DNA of 64,000 nucleotides from Semisulcospira habei (GCA_036245525.1 BTPG01000005.1:130145820-130209819); one strand, 5' to 3'; shown: positions 45,715 through 55,593, counted from the first letter of the stretch. A program made the numbers and translations. Notes: generated by a model from the letters alone, not told the origin.

Positions 45715-45915
45715 AGGTGGCTGCCAAGCGTGTAGAGAAGAACCCAACGGAGAAAGAAACACGCTTAGAAAGACAGTTACAACACAATTTATTAATTCTT
45801 CAAAATAGACAAACAGACAAGTTTACAGTTCAGTCGCTACTTATCTTGCCAGCGAAGAAACAGAAATATTGATAATTGTGTTGTAACTGTTTCTAAGCGT
45901 GTTTCTTTTCCTATA
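45715..45915. repeat. Foldback repeat, type Q
   Basis: AAGAAACACGCTTAGAAA then GACAGTTACAACACAATT (45750-45790) is inverted as AATTGTGTTGTAACTG and TTTCTAAGCGTGTTTCTTT (45875-45910). Inside: TCTTCAAAATAGACAAACAG, matching the sequence near 5680. Related arms at 18.9, 25.6 and 56.1 kb. Confidence 0.75.
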
Positions 45916-46143
45916 CAACGAATAGTAGTAACGCCCCATTCAAAACCTCAAGAACGAGACAGGCAACACAAACAGCGGCCGCTAAATCAGTGTATTAGCG
46001 AAAAATCCATCCCGTGAAAAGTCTGATGGCTGCGAGCAGATACCTGCTTATCTCGCCCTGCCCCCTCTCCCTGGGCCAGACGTGAGGTGATACGGCAGTC
46101 CGCAGGCCCTTCATCCGGCCCCGCTCTTGCCCTCCCTCCATCT

Positions 46144-46209
46144 ACAAGAGGCATAGATTATCATGATCCCCTGCAGCCGCAACGACTCATAAAAATCTAA
46201 ACCTCTTGC
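46144..46209. repeat. PAL-A hairpin, imperfect
   Basis: CAAGAGGCATAGATTATCAT and CATAAAAATCTAAACCTCTTG pair with several mismatches. Confidence 0.65.
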
Positions 46210-46274
46210 TACCAATGATCGGTTTCATTTTACATCTGTTGGCTTCTCCGAGTTTCAACCTGGCCCTTTAGTCT

Positions 46275-46333
46275 GCAAGAGTAATAGATTCTCATGAGCC
46301 CCTGCGGGGCTCATGAGAATCTATACCTCTTGC
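46275..46333. repeat. PAL-A hairpin with short centre
   Basis: AGATTCTCATGAGCCCC-TGC-GGGGCTCATGAGAATCT is a perfect inner stem; the outer GCAAGAGTAA/ATACCTCTTGC has one mismatch. The AATTC-type paired change GATTCTC/GAGAATC is present again. Confidence 0.85.
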
Positions 46334-46530
46334 TGCGATGGGCATGTCCCATTTACCTCTATGTTGGCTGCTCGGAGTTTCACAGCACATGATACAAGGT
46401 GGGACACAACAAACAGACGAAGCAGGTAGAGATTTGATCAAAAACAATCACCCCCGCTGACACAGGTATGGTAAACCTGCACCCAGACAAGAGAAAATAC
46501 GGCTAGTGCCGATGGTGTCTAATGGTGCCA

Positions 46531-46606
46531 TCGTAACACATTCGAGACGTGCTGCATCCGCTTTTGCCGCGCATACGGATGCGGCGCGTCAGTCGAACGA
46601 GTTCAT
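46531..46606. repeat. PAL-C palindrome, diverged
   Basis: ACACATTCGAGACGTGCTGC and GCGGCGCGTCAGTCGAACGA pair with interruptions; centre GCCGCGC. Confidence 0.65.
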
Positions 46607-46672
46607 CCTTCGGGTGTCGGTAGCGGTTTTAATCGCGATGATTCCAAGATGGTCTTTAATGACAGGTGACAT
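46607..46672. repeat. PAL-D and type J arm fragments
   Basis: GGTGTCGGTAGCGGTTTTAA (PAL-D left arm) runs straight into GATGGTCTTTAATGACAGGT (type J right arm). A junction between two element remnants. Confidence 0.55.
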
Positions 46673-46942
46673 ATTTTGCCCTTCAAGACTTCTCTTGAGA
46701 GAGCACATCTTAAAAAGACCACTTTCCTTCGTCCAGAAGATGGCTGAAATTTCTTTTTTTCAAAATATGTGCTACAATATGAAAGACACGACAAAACATC
46801 AGTGTGTGCTGGTCTAACTGTGATGTACACACGCGGCTCCAAGCCCAGCGTAAAGTACAAAATCACATGCTTCATAGTTTGGAGTGTGTTAAAAATTAGT
46901 GTACCTTGGAAATAGCATTATTTTCAGGCCCTCAAAACTTAA

Positions 46943-46990
46943 ATGAAGGAGAGACTAGGCCCTAAAAAGAGCGGCTAGTCTCTCCTTCAT
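46943..46990. repeat. Palindrome type M
   Basis: ATGAAGGAGAGACTAG pairs exactly with CTAGTCTCTCCTTCAT; outside, CCTCAAAACTTAA against GTAAGTGCTGAGG extends the stem loosely. Confidence 0.8.
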
Positions 46991-47135
46991 GTAAGTGCTG
47001 AGGTAAACTAGTTTCAACACACACACCAAGTAAGCTGGGTCTGCATCGAAAAAAATGCACACACCAGCAAACTGAGTGTTAATTGCAACCTCTAGAATCG
47101 CTAACTGTGACACAGCTCACCTGGCGCTGAACATG

Positions 47136-47203
47136 GGAGCTGGTCTGTGATTTCGGACCTTCGGCCTCGAGCCGCAGGGTCCAAAACCACAGACCAGCGC
47201 TCC
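47136..47203. repeat. PAL-G palindrome
   Basis: GGAGCTGGTCTGTGATTTCG and AACCACAGACCAGCGCTCC pair; GGACCTTCGGC against GCAGGGTCC inside. Fragments of the same arm occur at 43413, 47347-47400, 51883 and 62270. Confidence 0.75.
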
Positions 47204-47479
47204 GCCTTCGCCGTCAAGATGCATTTCATTCCTCAGGTGTGCACTTTATTGGCTGATGTATACACCCATGATGGATAGCAGGTTGTTAGGTACCGTTACG
47301 TGCCGCCTAGCATCCTTCCAAAGCTATTTGCGCTCCGCAGCTCTGTGAGTTTGGATCTTGATCCTTCAGGTCGTAAGGTCCAAAATCACAAAACCTGCGC
47401 GCATTTTGATAAACGAAACTTACGAAGCAAAACTGACGACAAGCAATACCAAAATTTCAAGGGAGCATGAAAAGAAAAC

Positions 47480-47705
47480 TTAAACCCATATCATACTGAG
47501 GCTAAAAGCTTCACATTTTAACACTGCCATTATGCAAGCTACATTATAGTACTTACAGAAAAGGATATAGACCAATGGCTTTAGTTCAAGGGTGGTGCCA
47601 GAATAGCTTGGCGCCTCTAGGCGCCAAGCTATTCTGGCACCACCCTTGAACTATTTCAGTCAAACCTTTTTCACACACTGGTGAATTCCGAATGATCAGG
47701 GTTAA
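47480..47705. mobile_element. PAL-B MITE, 30.3-kb subtype, reverse orientation
   Basis: TTAAACCCATATCATACTGA left, TCAGGGTTAA right. Hairpin 47583-47652 is almost perfect, loop TCTA. Shares flanks AGGCTAAAAGCTTCACATTT with the 30.3, 59.5 and 61.9 kb copies, here in opposite direction to 30.3 and 61.9. Confidence 0.9.
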
Positions 47706-47863
47706 GCCGATCTGCTCTATCGCAGACTTTGATTGCTAAATTTCGCCGATGCAATGAATCATCAATGTTGTCTTGCCTCAACTAGGACTTCTGTACCCTT
47801 CCTTTTACAACCCACATGCCAGAGTAGGCACGCGTACCAGATGTTTTCCACTGACTTTTGAGC

Positions 47864-48078
47864 TTAACTCATTCTACCCCAGACACACCAGAGGAAGATA
47901 AGGTTCGACCATGATAGTTCAAGGGTGATGCCAGAATAGCTTGGCGCCTATGGGCGCCAAGCTATTCTGGCATCACCCTTGAACTATCATGGTCGATCTG
48001 TGTCCTGCACTGCAATGCAGTCTTCAGAGGACAACGGCACAATTTAAGGATTTCGGTGTTGGGGTAGAATGAGTTTTA
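47864..48078. mobile_element. PAL-B MITE, TTAACTCATTC type
   Basis: TTAACTCATTCTACCCC left, GGGGTAGAATGAGTTTTAA right. The hairpin 47905-47996 is nearly perfect (GGTTCGACCATGATAGTTCA start), with GTGATGCC/GGCATCAC replacing GGTAGTGCC/GGCACTACC in both arms. Loop TATG. Confidence 0.92.
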
Positions 48079-48200
48079 ACTGAAGTAGCCTCTCTCCTGT
48101 GTACGAAGGAGAAAAAGAGTATACTAAAAGTCCTTCAATTTACGATATTCAAACTTCGTAACTTGGTGGCCTTTTTGTCCAGCAAAATTGTAAGACATCA

Positions 48201-48402
48201 TTAACCCGTTCAGTGCCAGCTGACGCAGACTGTGTTTCCTGCAATCTTTGTTAGTTCAGCACCCAAAAATCCCTACATGATGTGGCCGGAACATGGATTT
48301 AAAGTGGTGTCAGCAAGAAGCATAGATTTTTATGAGTCCCCGCAATTGCATACGTCTTGCAGTTTGGTGGTGTTCCGATTTTCTCGGCACTGAACGGGTT
48401 AA
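48201..48402. mobile_element. PAL-A MITE with right hairpin arm deleted
   Basis: TTAACCCGTTCAGTGCC and GGCACTGAACGGGTTAA are perfect 17-base inverted ends. The hairpin (48312-48360) keeps the left arm GCAAGAAGCATAGATTTTTA and jumps from CCCCGCAATTG to CATACGTCTTGC. Confidence 0.9.
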
Positions 48403-48556
48403 AACATTTATAAAGAAGATATTGCGAACTATTAACCCTTTACTGAGTACGCCTCTATTAAAACATAGACACTGGAAGCTCACCGTACCCAGCGCGCAAG
48501 CGTCATCGGGCCGTGTAACTTCTAAGCTTATCTTACAGACCGCTTCACTGCCGGAA

Positions 48557-48637
48557 AACAAACAAACAAACAAACAAACAAACAAACAAACAAACAAACA
48601 ACAACAAACAAACAAACAAACAAACAAACAAACAACA
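48557..48637. repeat. (AAAC)n microsatellite
   Basis: AAAC units in two blocks separated by AACAAC. Confidence 0.95.
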
Positions 48638-48657
48638 AACAGCAGCACCATCCAACT

Positions 48658-48723
48658 GCAAAAGTCGAAGAATCTCATGAGCCCCCGCAGGTGCGGGGGC
48701 TCATGAGGTTCTTCGACTCTTGC
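48658..48723. repeat. PAL-A hairpin, strongly altered but paired stem
   Basis: GCAAAAGTCGAAGAATCTCA left and TGAGGTTCTTCGACTCTTGC right: seven or more positions differ from the family norm (GGCATAGATCC), nearly all matched by the opposite arm. Centre CCCCCGCAGGTGCGGGGG. Confidence 0.93.
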
Positions 48724-49495
48724 TGGCCTCATTTACAGCCCTGTTCCTTTGATGGAGGAGGTTATTTGTCGTTGAGTTGGACATCAGGGCAGGATTTGTG
48801 TCCACTAGCATTGAAAAGGTAACGATCCATAAACCACATAGAAACCGGAAGTGAAACAAAAACTGAAGCTGACAAACAATATATGCGATGACATCAGACT
48901 GTACGAAACGTAGCCGAAAGTAAACCGTAAACAAAACTAACGCCCGTAGACAAGAAACGCAAAGCAAAATAAATGCATAAACAACAAAAGAGATACGGCA
49001 AACAAGTTAAATAGTATGTAATTGTATACCTTTACGGTATAAAATCGTTTAAAACACACGGGATACGCTGCAGGAGTAACGCTAGTGGCCTCTGGACTAT
49101 CAGCTGACCCTGCCTAACTTGTTTTCCTCACAGTTTCCAAGCACTCATTAAAATAGCATTACGTAAGGGTTTATTGGACGTGTACGGCCTACACAGCTGA
49201 TTCCCCGCCGCAAGTGTGTGTGCCTTATCGGCAATTTACTAAACGTTCCGGTCCCTGCGGCTGCAGGAATATTTTGTATCAACATAAGAAAAGGTTTTGC
49301 ACGGAGGCTGTCGAAAGTTGTTCTAGTCGACACAGCTTTTACAGACTTGGTTGCTTGTTGGTTGGTTGTTTTGTGTGTGTGTGTGTTTTTGTTTGTATGG
49401 CTTTGTTTATTTCTTTCTCTCTTTTTTGTTTGTTTGTTTGGTTAGTTGGTTGGTTTGTTGGTTGGTAGTTTTTTTCGGGTGGGGGGCGGGGGAGA
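48724..49495. other. Stretch without recognised gene
   Basis: Frames at 49214-49468 are composition artefacts from TTTG/GTTG-rich sequence (49340-49480). Nothing coding supported. Confidence 0.4.
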
Positions 49496-49572
49496 GGGGG
49501 GGAGGGGGGAAGGGGGGGGGGTTAGGGTGGGTGGGGTGGGGGTGGGGGGGGTGTGGGGTGTTTGTTTGTTTG
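49496..49572. repeat. G-rich low-complexity tract
   Basis: GGGG runs separated by A or T, followed by (GTTT)n. Confidence 0.9.
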
Positions 49573-49605
49573 TTTTCATAGGGGTGGGGACCGAAGACGT
49601 TCCTG

Positions 49606-49796
49606 TTAACCCCTTCCCTGCCACTGTACGTACATTTATGTTTCTGGAATCTGTGTTCATTCAACGACCGAAAGCCGCAACCGTCCAAGAAACATGGATA
49701 CAAACTGGTCTCAGCAAGAGGCATAGATCCTCGTGAGCCCCCGCAGTCTCGTGCAGTTGGATCGTGTTCACTTTTTCTCGGTAGAGAAGGGGTTAA
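49606..49796. mobile_element. PAL-A MITE, TTAACCCCTT subtype, right arm deleted
   Basis: TTAACCCCTTCCCTGCC left, GTAGAGAAGGGGTTAA right. The hairpin retains only the left arm (49714-49745) before TCGTGCAGTTGG. Its right TTAA (49793-49796) is also the left TTAA of the next element. Confidence 0.88.
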
Positions 49797-49858
49797 CACA
49801 TTCCAGACGAGCTGCATGTTGCCGCATGTCCAGATCCGGCACGTCTGGAATGTGTGAA
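49793..49858. mobile_element. PAL-C MITE abutting the preceding PAL-A
   Basis: TTAACACATTCCAGACGAGC left, GGCACGTCTGGAATGTGTGA right: CACATTCCAGACG pairs with CGTCTGGAATGTG, where other copies have CTCATTCGAGACG. Shares its TTAA with the PAL-A element on its left, so one inserted at the edge of the other. Confidence 0.82.
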
Positions 49859-50027
49859 ATCCTGATGACTAAAAATGCTCCCTTCAGCAGCCCCAGCCCA
49901 GTCTCTACCCTCGCAAGTAAAAAGTATTCGCGACAACGTCGGCCTTAGTAGGCTACGAGCAAAGCTGCACCCGAGGTTGGTCCCATTACCTTTTGCTTAC
50001 TGCTTTCACAAATCCAAGAAACGTTGG

Positions 50028-50202
50028 TTAACTCATTCTGCCCGCGACACACCACAGCAAGATATGGCTCGACCATGATAGTTCAAAGGTGGTGGCAGAA
50101 TAGCTTGGCGCCTATAGGCGATCTGTCTCCTGAATTGCAATGCAGTCCTCAGAGGATAACTCCAAAATGTGGGTATTCCGTACCTCGGGCACAATGAGTT
50201 AA
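50028..50202. mobile_element. PAL-B MITE with right arm deleted
   Basis: TTAACTCATTCTGCCCG left, CGGGCACAATGAGTTAA right, nearly paired. Left arm GCTCGACCATGATAGTTCAA and centre GGCGCCTATAGGCG present; the rest of the right arm is missing, jumping to ATCTGTCTCC. Confidence 0.85.
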
Positions 50203-50329
50203 AAGGTTTCGATCCCTATGCCAGCAAAAGACAAATTCTTCTGAACCCCTGCAACAGACTTCTTACCACGTGCAAAAAGCACAGATCGTCATCAGCCGCT
50301 GCAGGAAGCATACATTCTGATGACGCTCT

Positions 50330-50394
50330 GCAAGAGGCGTAGATTCTCATGAGCCCCTGCATCGCAGGGGCCCATGAGAATCTATGCCTCTTGC
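50330..50394. repeat. PAL-A hairpin
   Basis: GCAAGAGGCGTAGATTCTCA / TGAGAATCTATGCCTCTTGC with centre GAGCCCCTGCATCGCAGGGGCCC. Short PAL-A-like relics precede it at 50220-50325. Confidence 0.88.
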
Positions 50395-50942
50395 ATAAGG
50401 ATCTGTTTCGTTCATACCGTGACTACGATATGACCTATGCGATCTCCGCACCACCACCCCCTAAAAACGCCAGTCGACGTCGGCCTCAGCTCCGTAATCG
50501 GCAGGAACTTACACAATCTTATCCGGACACGTCCAGAGTTTCACAAATCCAGTTTTCTCTCAAAATGCACATCCGGCTAATGTGTCTCAACCAATCGCAA
50601 CAAGTGTCTGTCGGTCATTTATTCCTTGGAATAATTTGTACGAATCAGAATTTTGTCTAGTGCCTTCTTGGATGGTTAGATCGCGGAACAAACGAAAAAG
50701 ATAAACGAGTGAGCGAAAAAGAACGAGCGAAAAACTGGATGAATGATTATAGAGATCTCATCAAAAGATTAATTCATCGTGATTTTAATTATGCTACAGC
50801 ATGGAATAAATCAAATTGCGCGTAGATTGAAATTCTGCACTTTAAAAAAAAAAGAGAAGCAAACTGCATTTCATCTGTAGGTGGTCAGTTTGGATGCATA
50901 CTTTACCAGAGAAGCTGTCTCTCGTATTTCTGTTATTAAATT
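50395..50942. other. AT-rich stretch, no gene seen
   Basis: Nothing recognised. Confidence 0.4.
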
Positions 50943-51074
50943 GACCAAATAGCTAGGCTTAAAGAACATGGGACTAAAAAGGGACATACATCCTCATGAG
51001 CCCCCGCGATCGCGGGGGCTCATGAGAATTTATGTCTCTTGCTGCTGGATGGCGTTCGCCTTGCTCCGGCAGGT
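50943..51074. mobile_element. PAL-A MITE, TTAACCCCTT subtype, left end lost
   Basis: CTCATGAGCCCCCGCG-ATCGCGGGGGCTCATGAG is a perfect core. Right end CTCCGGCAGGTTAGGGGTTAA at 51054-51074 matches the subtype terminus. The left TTAA is not found. Confidence 0.78.
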
Positions 51075-51417
51075 TAGGGGTTAATATTTCATACACGTCC
51101 TTAGTCCGTCTTTCGTGTCTGCTGCATGGCAAAGACTAACTCATATTTAGTCAGTTTAATCGTGAAGTTTGAATGCCACGTCTTAACATGTGAAGACTTT
51201 TCCAACTCTCTTCTTCTCCTTTCGCTAGGCACGGGAGTTCCCTGCAAGAAAAGCAGTGATGACACCTCTCCTACGCGTGCCTACTCACATGACACGTGAA
51301 ATGATGGGCAGTAAGGTCTTAAATAACGCAGGACAAACATTGAGCGCCCTTTTTAAGAGGATAAAACATCAACACTCGAGGCCTGCCGTGGAGAAGGCAA
51401 CTTTAATAAATCAGAAA
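51075..51417. other. Stretch with nothing recognised
   Basis: A 78-codon frame at 51256 has no recognised domain and runs into the next PAL-B element. Confidence 0.4.
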
Positions 51418-51665
51418 TTAACCCATTTAGCCCCGACGCACTGCAGCAGGAGATGGATCGACCATGATAATTCAAGGTTAGTGCCAGATTAGCTTGGCGC
51501 CATCAGGCGCCAAGCTAATCTAGCACTAACCTTGAATTATCGTACTCGATCTATCTCCTGCAACTGGTACATCGTCGTTATTATTATTGTAAAGTATTGT
51601 ATTTTATTGTTAAGTGACCCCTCCAAACGTTGGGAAATGCACGGCCTTGAGGTCAGATGAGTTAA
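51418..51665. mobile_element. PAL-B MITE
   Basis: TTAACCCATTTAGCCCCGAC left, GGTCAGATGAGTTAA right. Hairpin region 51448-51559; AAGGTTAGTGCC pairs with AGCACTAACCTT, both arms differing from the usual AAGGGTAGTGCC/GGCACTACCCTT. A TTATTATTATTG insertion in the right flank makes it 248 bases. Confidence 0.88.
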
Positions 51666-51882
51666 GAATGCAACCAGAGTGGTAGACAGCAACATGCTCC
51701 CGATTGTACCGTACCGCAATAATATCTCTGCGCCGATACTCACTGTATACCTTCAGAATCTTTGAGACGACACGATGGAATTTCATCGAACGTAAAGATC
51801 TGACGGTCGGCAGAGCCGAGTGTGTGCACGGGCGTAGTCGAAACGCAAGAGGTGATAGAAGAACGGTGAACGAACTCATGTG

Positions 51883-52200
51883 TGCCGGTCTGTGATTTTG
51901 GACCTTGCGGCTTAGCATCTGTAAGGTCCAAAACCGCAGACCAACACACATTTTGCTTAACTCATTCTACCCCAACACCGAAATCCCCAAAGTTTGCCGT
52001 TGTCCTCTGAAGACTGCTTTGCATTGCAGGACACAGATCGACCATGATAGTTCAAGGTGATGCCAGAATAGCTTGGCGCCCATAGGCGCCAAGCTATTCT
52101 GGCATCACCCTTGAACTATCATGGTCGATCCTTATCTTGCTGTGGTGTGTCTGGGGTAGAATGAGTTAAAAGTCGTAAGGTCCAAAATCCCAGATCAGCA
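51883..52200. repeat. PAL-G palindrome interrupted by a PAL-B element
   Basis: GTGCCGGTCTGTGATTTTGG and AAAACCGCAGACCAACAC form the PAL-G stem (51880-51950). A further GTAAGGTCCAAAATCCCAGA lies at 52171-52190, on the far side of the TTAA-bounded PAL-B at 51957-52169. Confidence 0.7.
51957..52169. mobile_element. PAL-B MITE, TTAACTCATTC type, nested
   Basis: TTAACTCATTCTACCCC left, GGGGTAGAATGAGTTAA right, a perfect 17-base inversion. Hairpin 52038-52128 lacks one G in the left arm (AAGGTGATGCC against GGCATCACCCTT). Loop CATA. Same subtype as the 47.9 kb copy but opposite orientation. Confidence 0.93.
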
Positions 52201-52310
52201 GACATATACACCCTCAAAAACGACAGCAACCCAAAGACTGACGATAGATACATGCCAAAGACGTAGTCGTGCTGACCTACTCGCGGCGGTGACACGGACG
52301 TAGACGGTAA

Positions 52311-52533
52311 TTAACCCGTTCAGTGATAAGAAATTTTTAACACCACCCAACTGCAAGAGGTACTGATTCTCATGAGCCCCCGCAGTTGTGGGGCTCATGA
52401 GGATCTATGCCTCTTGTTGACACCACTTTGAATCCACGTTCCTGGGATGTCTATTGTTTTGTGTGTGCGTGTTGAAGTTAACCAAAATTGCAGAAACACA
52501 CACTGCGTCATGAGCTGGTAGGGAACGGGTTAA
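52311..52533. mobile_element. PAL-A MITE, TTAACCCGTT type
   Basis: TTAACCCGTTCAGTG left, AGGGAACGGGTTAA right. Hairpin 52353-52416 with GATTCTCATG left but CATGAGGATC right, a half-changed pair. Right segment has AAATTGCAGAAACACACACT. Confidence 0.88.
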
Positions 52534-52712
52534 ATTTTGCCGGAAATGAACCAGTACACGTCTTCATGAGCGGGTGCATGTAAGAGGGAAGATTTAGACG
52601 CCTCCTGCTAACATTTAAGGTGTTAACAGACTTCAGCTGACGCTTGAAAGGCCGGTGGACTGAAAGTTTATCACTGACGTGCTTTAAAAATGATAACACC
52701 TTCAATGAAGCT

Positions 52713-53237
<525 letters not shown>

Positions 53238-53303
53238 GCAAGAGACATAGATTCTCATGAGCCCCTGCGAATGCAGGGGCTCATGAGAATCTATGTCTCT
53301 TGC
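53238..53303. repeat. PAL-A hairpin, perfect
   Basis: GCAAGAGACATAGATTCTCA exactly answered by TGAGAATCTATGTCTCTTGC; centre CCCCTGCGAATGCAGGGG. Three paired departures from the family norm (GACAT/ATGTC, GATTC/GAATC, CCTGC/GCAGG). Confidence 0.93.
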
Positions 53304-53416
53304 AGCTGTGTTCAGTAAACTCTCTGGATGGACTAAACAGAAGACCAAATTTGAACCACGAGGACGACTTACAAATTATGAGTCTGAGGCTGTAAAATGC
53401 GGCCGTCCTCTGATGG

Positions 53417-53480
53417 CAAGAGACATACATTCGCATGAGCCCCTGTGGCCGCATGGACTCATGAGAATCCACGTCTCTTG
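53417..53480. repeat. PAL-A hairpin, imperfect
   Basis: CAAGAGACATACATTCGCAT and ATGAGAATCCACGTCTCTTG; outer stem paired, centre CCCTGTGGCCGCATGG altered. Confidence 0.75.
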
Positions 53481-53521
53481 AAGATGTGACGGGATATCCG
53501 GCTGAGAGGAGGGGGGAGGGT

Positions 53522-53561
<40 letters not shown>

Positions 53562-53594
53562 AGTGTGTGTGTGTGGGGTGGGGGGGGGGGGGTG
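53522..53594. repeat. (GT)n then G-rich tract
   Basis: GT run 53522-53575, then G run to 53592. Confidence 0.92.
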
Positions 53595-53714
53595 TATAGC
53601 GATGGTTCTGATCGACATCGGCATACGGAGCTTCCTTGGTTGCAAAAAAGACAAACTTTACTCCAGTCTGAGTCGCAGGCTTTAATACCAAAAATGACTC
53701 GGTGTAGGGAACAT

Positions 53715-54108
53715 TCTGGCATTGATGTAAGTTGCCTTTTTTGGGGAGAGTTATTATAAGTGATTGGGTCCATGGTGTGGGCCAATCCCCTGACTGCCAG
53801 ATCTTATTGCAGATTGTTAGTAAGGCGCTTATCATGTTTTCTCCCCCTTTTTGGATTAGTTATGCAGGGATGTTGTCTGCTCCTGCTGCCTTCCCTTTTT
53901 TTCAGCGACTTCACTGCAGCCTCTACTTCTTCTCGGAGGATGGGATAGTTGCCATTGTTGGTCACGGGTGGGTTGACCAGTATGCCTGGGTCTCCTGTAG
54001 CTCGGTGGTTGTACAAATCTGAGCAGTACTCTGTCCATCTCTTTAGCGCCTTCCGTAAGACAGTTCCCTTCACTATCTTGAATGATCGATAGTGGATTGA
54101 AGATTGAA
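53715..54108 (-). pseudogene. GATA-tailed RTE-like RT, inverted 5' part of copy 2
   Basis: Minus-strand blocks: KALKRWTEYCSDLYNHRATG, LVNPPVTNNGNYPILREEVE, then a frame change to ALLTICNKIWQSGDWPTPWT and LHQCQN. It contains coding sequence further 5' than copy 1 retains. Broken by frameshifts near 53865. Confidence 0.82.
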
Positions 54109-54111
54109 CGT

Positions 54112-54547
54112 CTGCTGTGAGTCATGGACCCTCACAGCAGACCTTGAAAGGAGGATACAAGCCACTGCAATGAGATGTTTTCGAAGGCTGCTTGGCATTT
54201 CATACAGAGATCACATCACGAACGAGGAAGTGAGAAGCAGAATCAGGCAAGCCATCGGGCCCCATGAAGACCTATTAGCCATTATGAAAAAACGCAAACT
54301 GAAGTGGTATGGGCATGCCACGCGTTCAGCAGGGCTTGCCAAAACAATCCTGCAAGGCACTGTGCAAGGAGGACGAAGGAGAGGAAGACAGAAGAAAAGA
54401 TGGGAGGACAATATCTCAGAGTGGACAGGACTGAGGCTGGGCGATACGCTAAGAATGGCAGAGAACAGAGAGGAATGGAGGGAGCTGGTTGCCAAGTCAT
54501 CAGTGGTGCCCCAACTGTCGGCAAGACTACGGGAGATAGATAGATAG
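54112..54547 (+). pseudogene. GATA-tailed RTE-like RT, C-terminal part of copy 2
   Basis: CESWTLTADLERRIQATAMR through LGISYRDHITNEEVRSRIRQ and the basic [19 protein letters not shown] to SARLREIDR, closely matching residues about 285-422 of copy 1. No catalytic residues are in this part. Confidence 0.88.
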
Positions 54548-54640
54548 ATAGATAGATGGATGGATGGATGGATGGATGGATGGATGGATGGATGGATGGA
54601 TGGATGGATGGATGGATGGATAAATAGATAGATAGATAGA
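54534..54640. repeat. (GATA)n/(GATG)n microsatellite
   Basis: GATA units flank a block of about 16 GATG units. Confidence 0.95.
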
Positions 54641-54863
54641 TTGTGGGGAACATGGGCGTAATAGTGCTGTGTGTGACAAAAACAGATTCTAACAACCTCC
54701 TGCAGGTGCTCATGCAAGTCTATAGCCCTTCCAGACGGAATGAACTGAAAAACTGCGTCCAGTGTGCCAGCCTTTCAATAGTACACTTTTTCCGGACAGT
54801 GTAAACGTCCCCCATCCCTACAAGCAAGCTGATAAATCTTAGCCCGTCCAGAGGCAACCGTAG

Positions 54864-54924
54864 GTTTAAAAGTCGGCCTTTCTAAGTTTTTTTCCTGCTA
54901 CATCAGAAAGGCCGACTTTTAAAC
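54864..54924. repeat. Palindrome type O
   Basis: GTTTAAAAGTCGGCCTTTCT pairs exactly with AGAAAGGCCGACTTTTAAAC around a T-rich 21-base loop. It directly adjoins the left inverted end of the larger element. Confidence 0.88.
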
Positions 54925-54979
54925 GTTCTAGGCACGACAAAAAAAAAAAAAAGAACAAAATTGTGTATCATGTTCTAGC

Positions 54980-55128
54980 ATACTGACGAGCAAAGGAAAT
55001 GCGACATTTTCGGAACCATCGGAAACAATAAAGTGTTTCCGATGGTTCCGAAAATGGCGCTTTTTTTTTGAGGGGAGGGGGGGGGGGCGGGGGGGGGGGG
55101 GGGGGGGGGGGGGGCTCGCCAGTATATA
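54980..55128. repeat. PAL-I palindrome with poly-G tract in right arm
   Basis: ATACTGACGAGC pairs with GCTCGCCAGTAT; inner AATGCGACATTTTCGGAACC pairs with GGTTCCGAAAATGGCGC; turn TAAAG. The right arm contains TTTTTTTTGAGGGG followed by about 45 G (55071-55114) where the 20.7 kb copy has TTTCTTTTGCTC. Confidence 0.82.
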
Positions 55129-55388
55129 TTATTTCGTACCTTACCGCGCTAGGCCGTAACCAAAAATCAAGTACCAGCAAACATGTTAAAACCGCGCGTG
55201 TCACAATCTGGCCGGCCGGAAACTGAGGTGCCAGACCATAATCGCCAGACTACCATTGAGCTTACTACACACAGACTCAAGTGTTTAATACCGTTCCTAC
55301 GGTTGCCTCCGTCTGGACGGGCTAAGATTTATCAGCTTGCTTGTAGGGATGGGGGAACGTTTACACTGTCCGGAAAAAAGTGTACTAT

Positions 55389-55593
55389 GTCTGAGCAAAA
55401 CTTCAGGTGAGCCTCCATCCGATAACTACACGAAAAACAACAAAGAGAGGGCTCTCTTCTCCCACAAACCGGCTCAGAGAATGCGGATATGTTTGGTTAA
55501 AAAGGTGGCTTGTTTGGTTTAGCGATACAAAATATCTTTCGTCAGGAATTTTTCCGTGAAAAGATTTGTTCGCTTGCAAAGCCGAAAATCCAC
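55389..55593. other. Stretch with nothing recognised
   Basis: No gene seen. Confidence 0.4.

Larger units (their letters stand above)
53703..54653 (+). mobile_element. GATA-tailed RTE-like retrotransposon, copy 2, with inverted 5' part
   Basis: 53715 to about 54108 carries, on the minus strand, the RT start (EEVEAAVKSLKK..., IWQSGDWPTPWTQSLIITL). About 54112 onward carries, on the plus strand, the RT C-terminus and GATA/GATG tail. The order fits a 5' inversion. TGTAGGGAACAT (53703-53714) and TGTGGGGAACAT (54642-54653) flank it, a candidate 12-base target duplication with one mismatch. The middle of RT, including the catalytic box, is missing. Confidence 0.82.
54777..55388. mobile_element. 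Foldback element with about 85-bp inverted ends
   Basis: Left end ATAGTACACTTTTTCCGGAC through CATCCCTACAAGCAAGCTGA to GAGGCAACCGTAGG (54778-54867) is inverted with few differences at 55297-55388. It encloses two separate palindromes (54864-54924 and 54980-55128) and no reading frame of note. About 612 bases. The superfamily is undetermined: the edges lack a clear target duplication beyond a possible TA. Confidence 0.85.

Noticed and set aside
55071..55114. G-quadruplex regulatory element
   Set aside because: A homopolymer of about 45 G in the arm of a transposon palindrome may be an assembly or expansion artefact. No gene is nearby to regulate.
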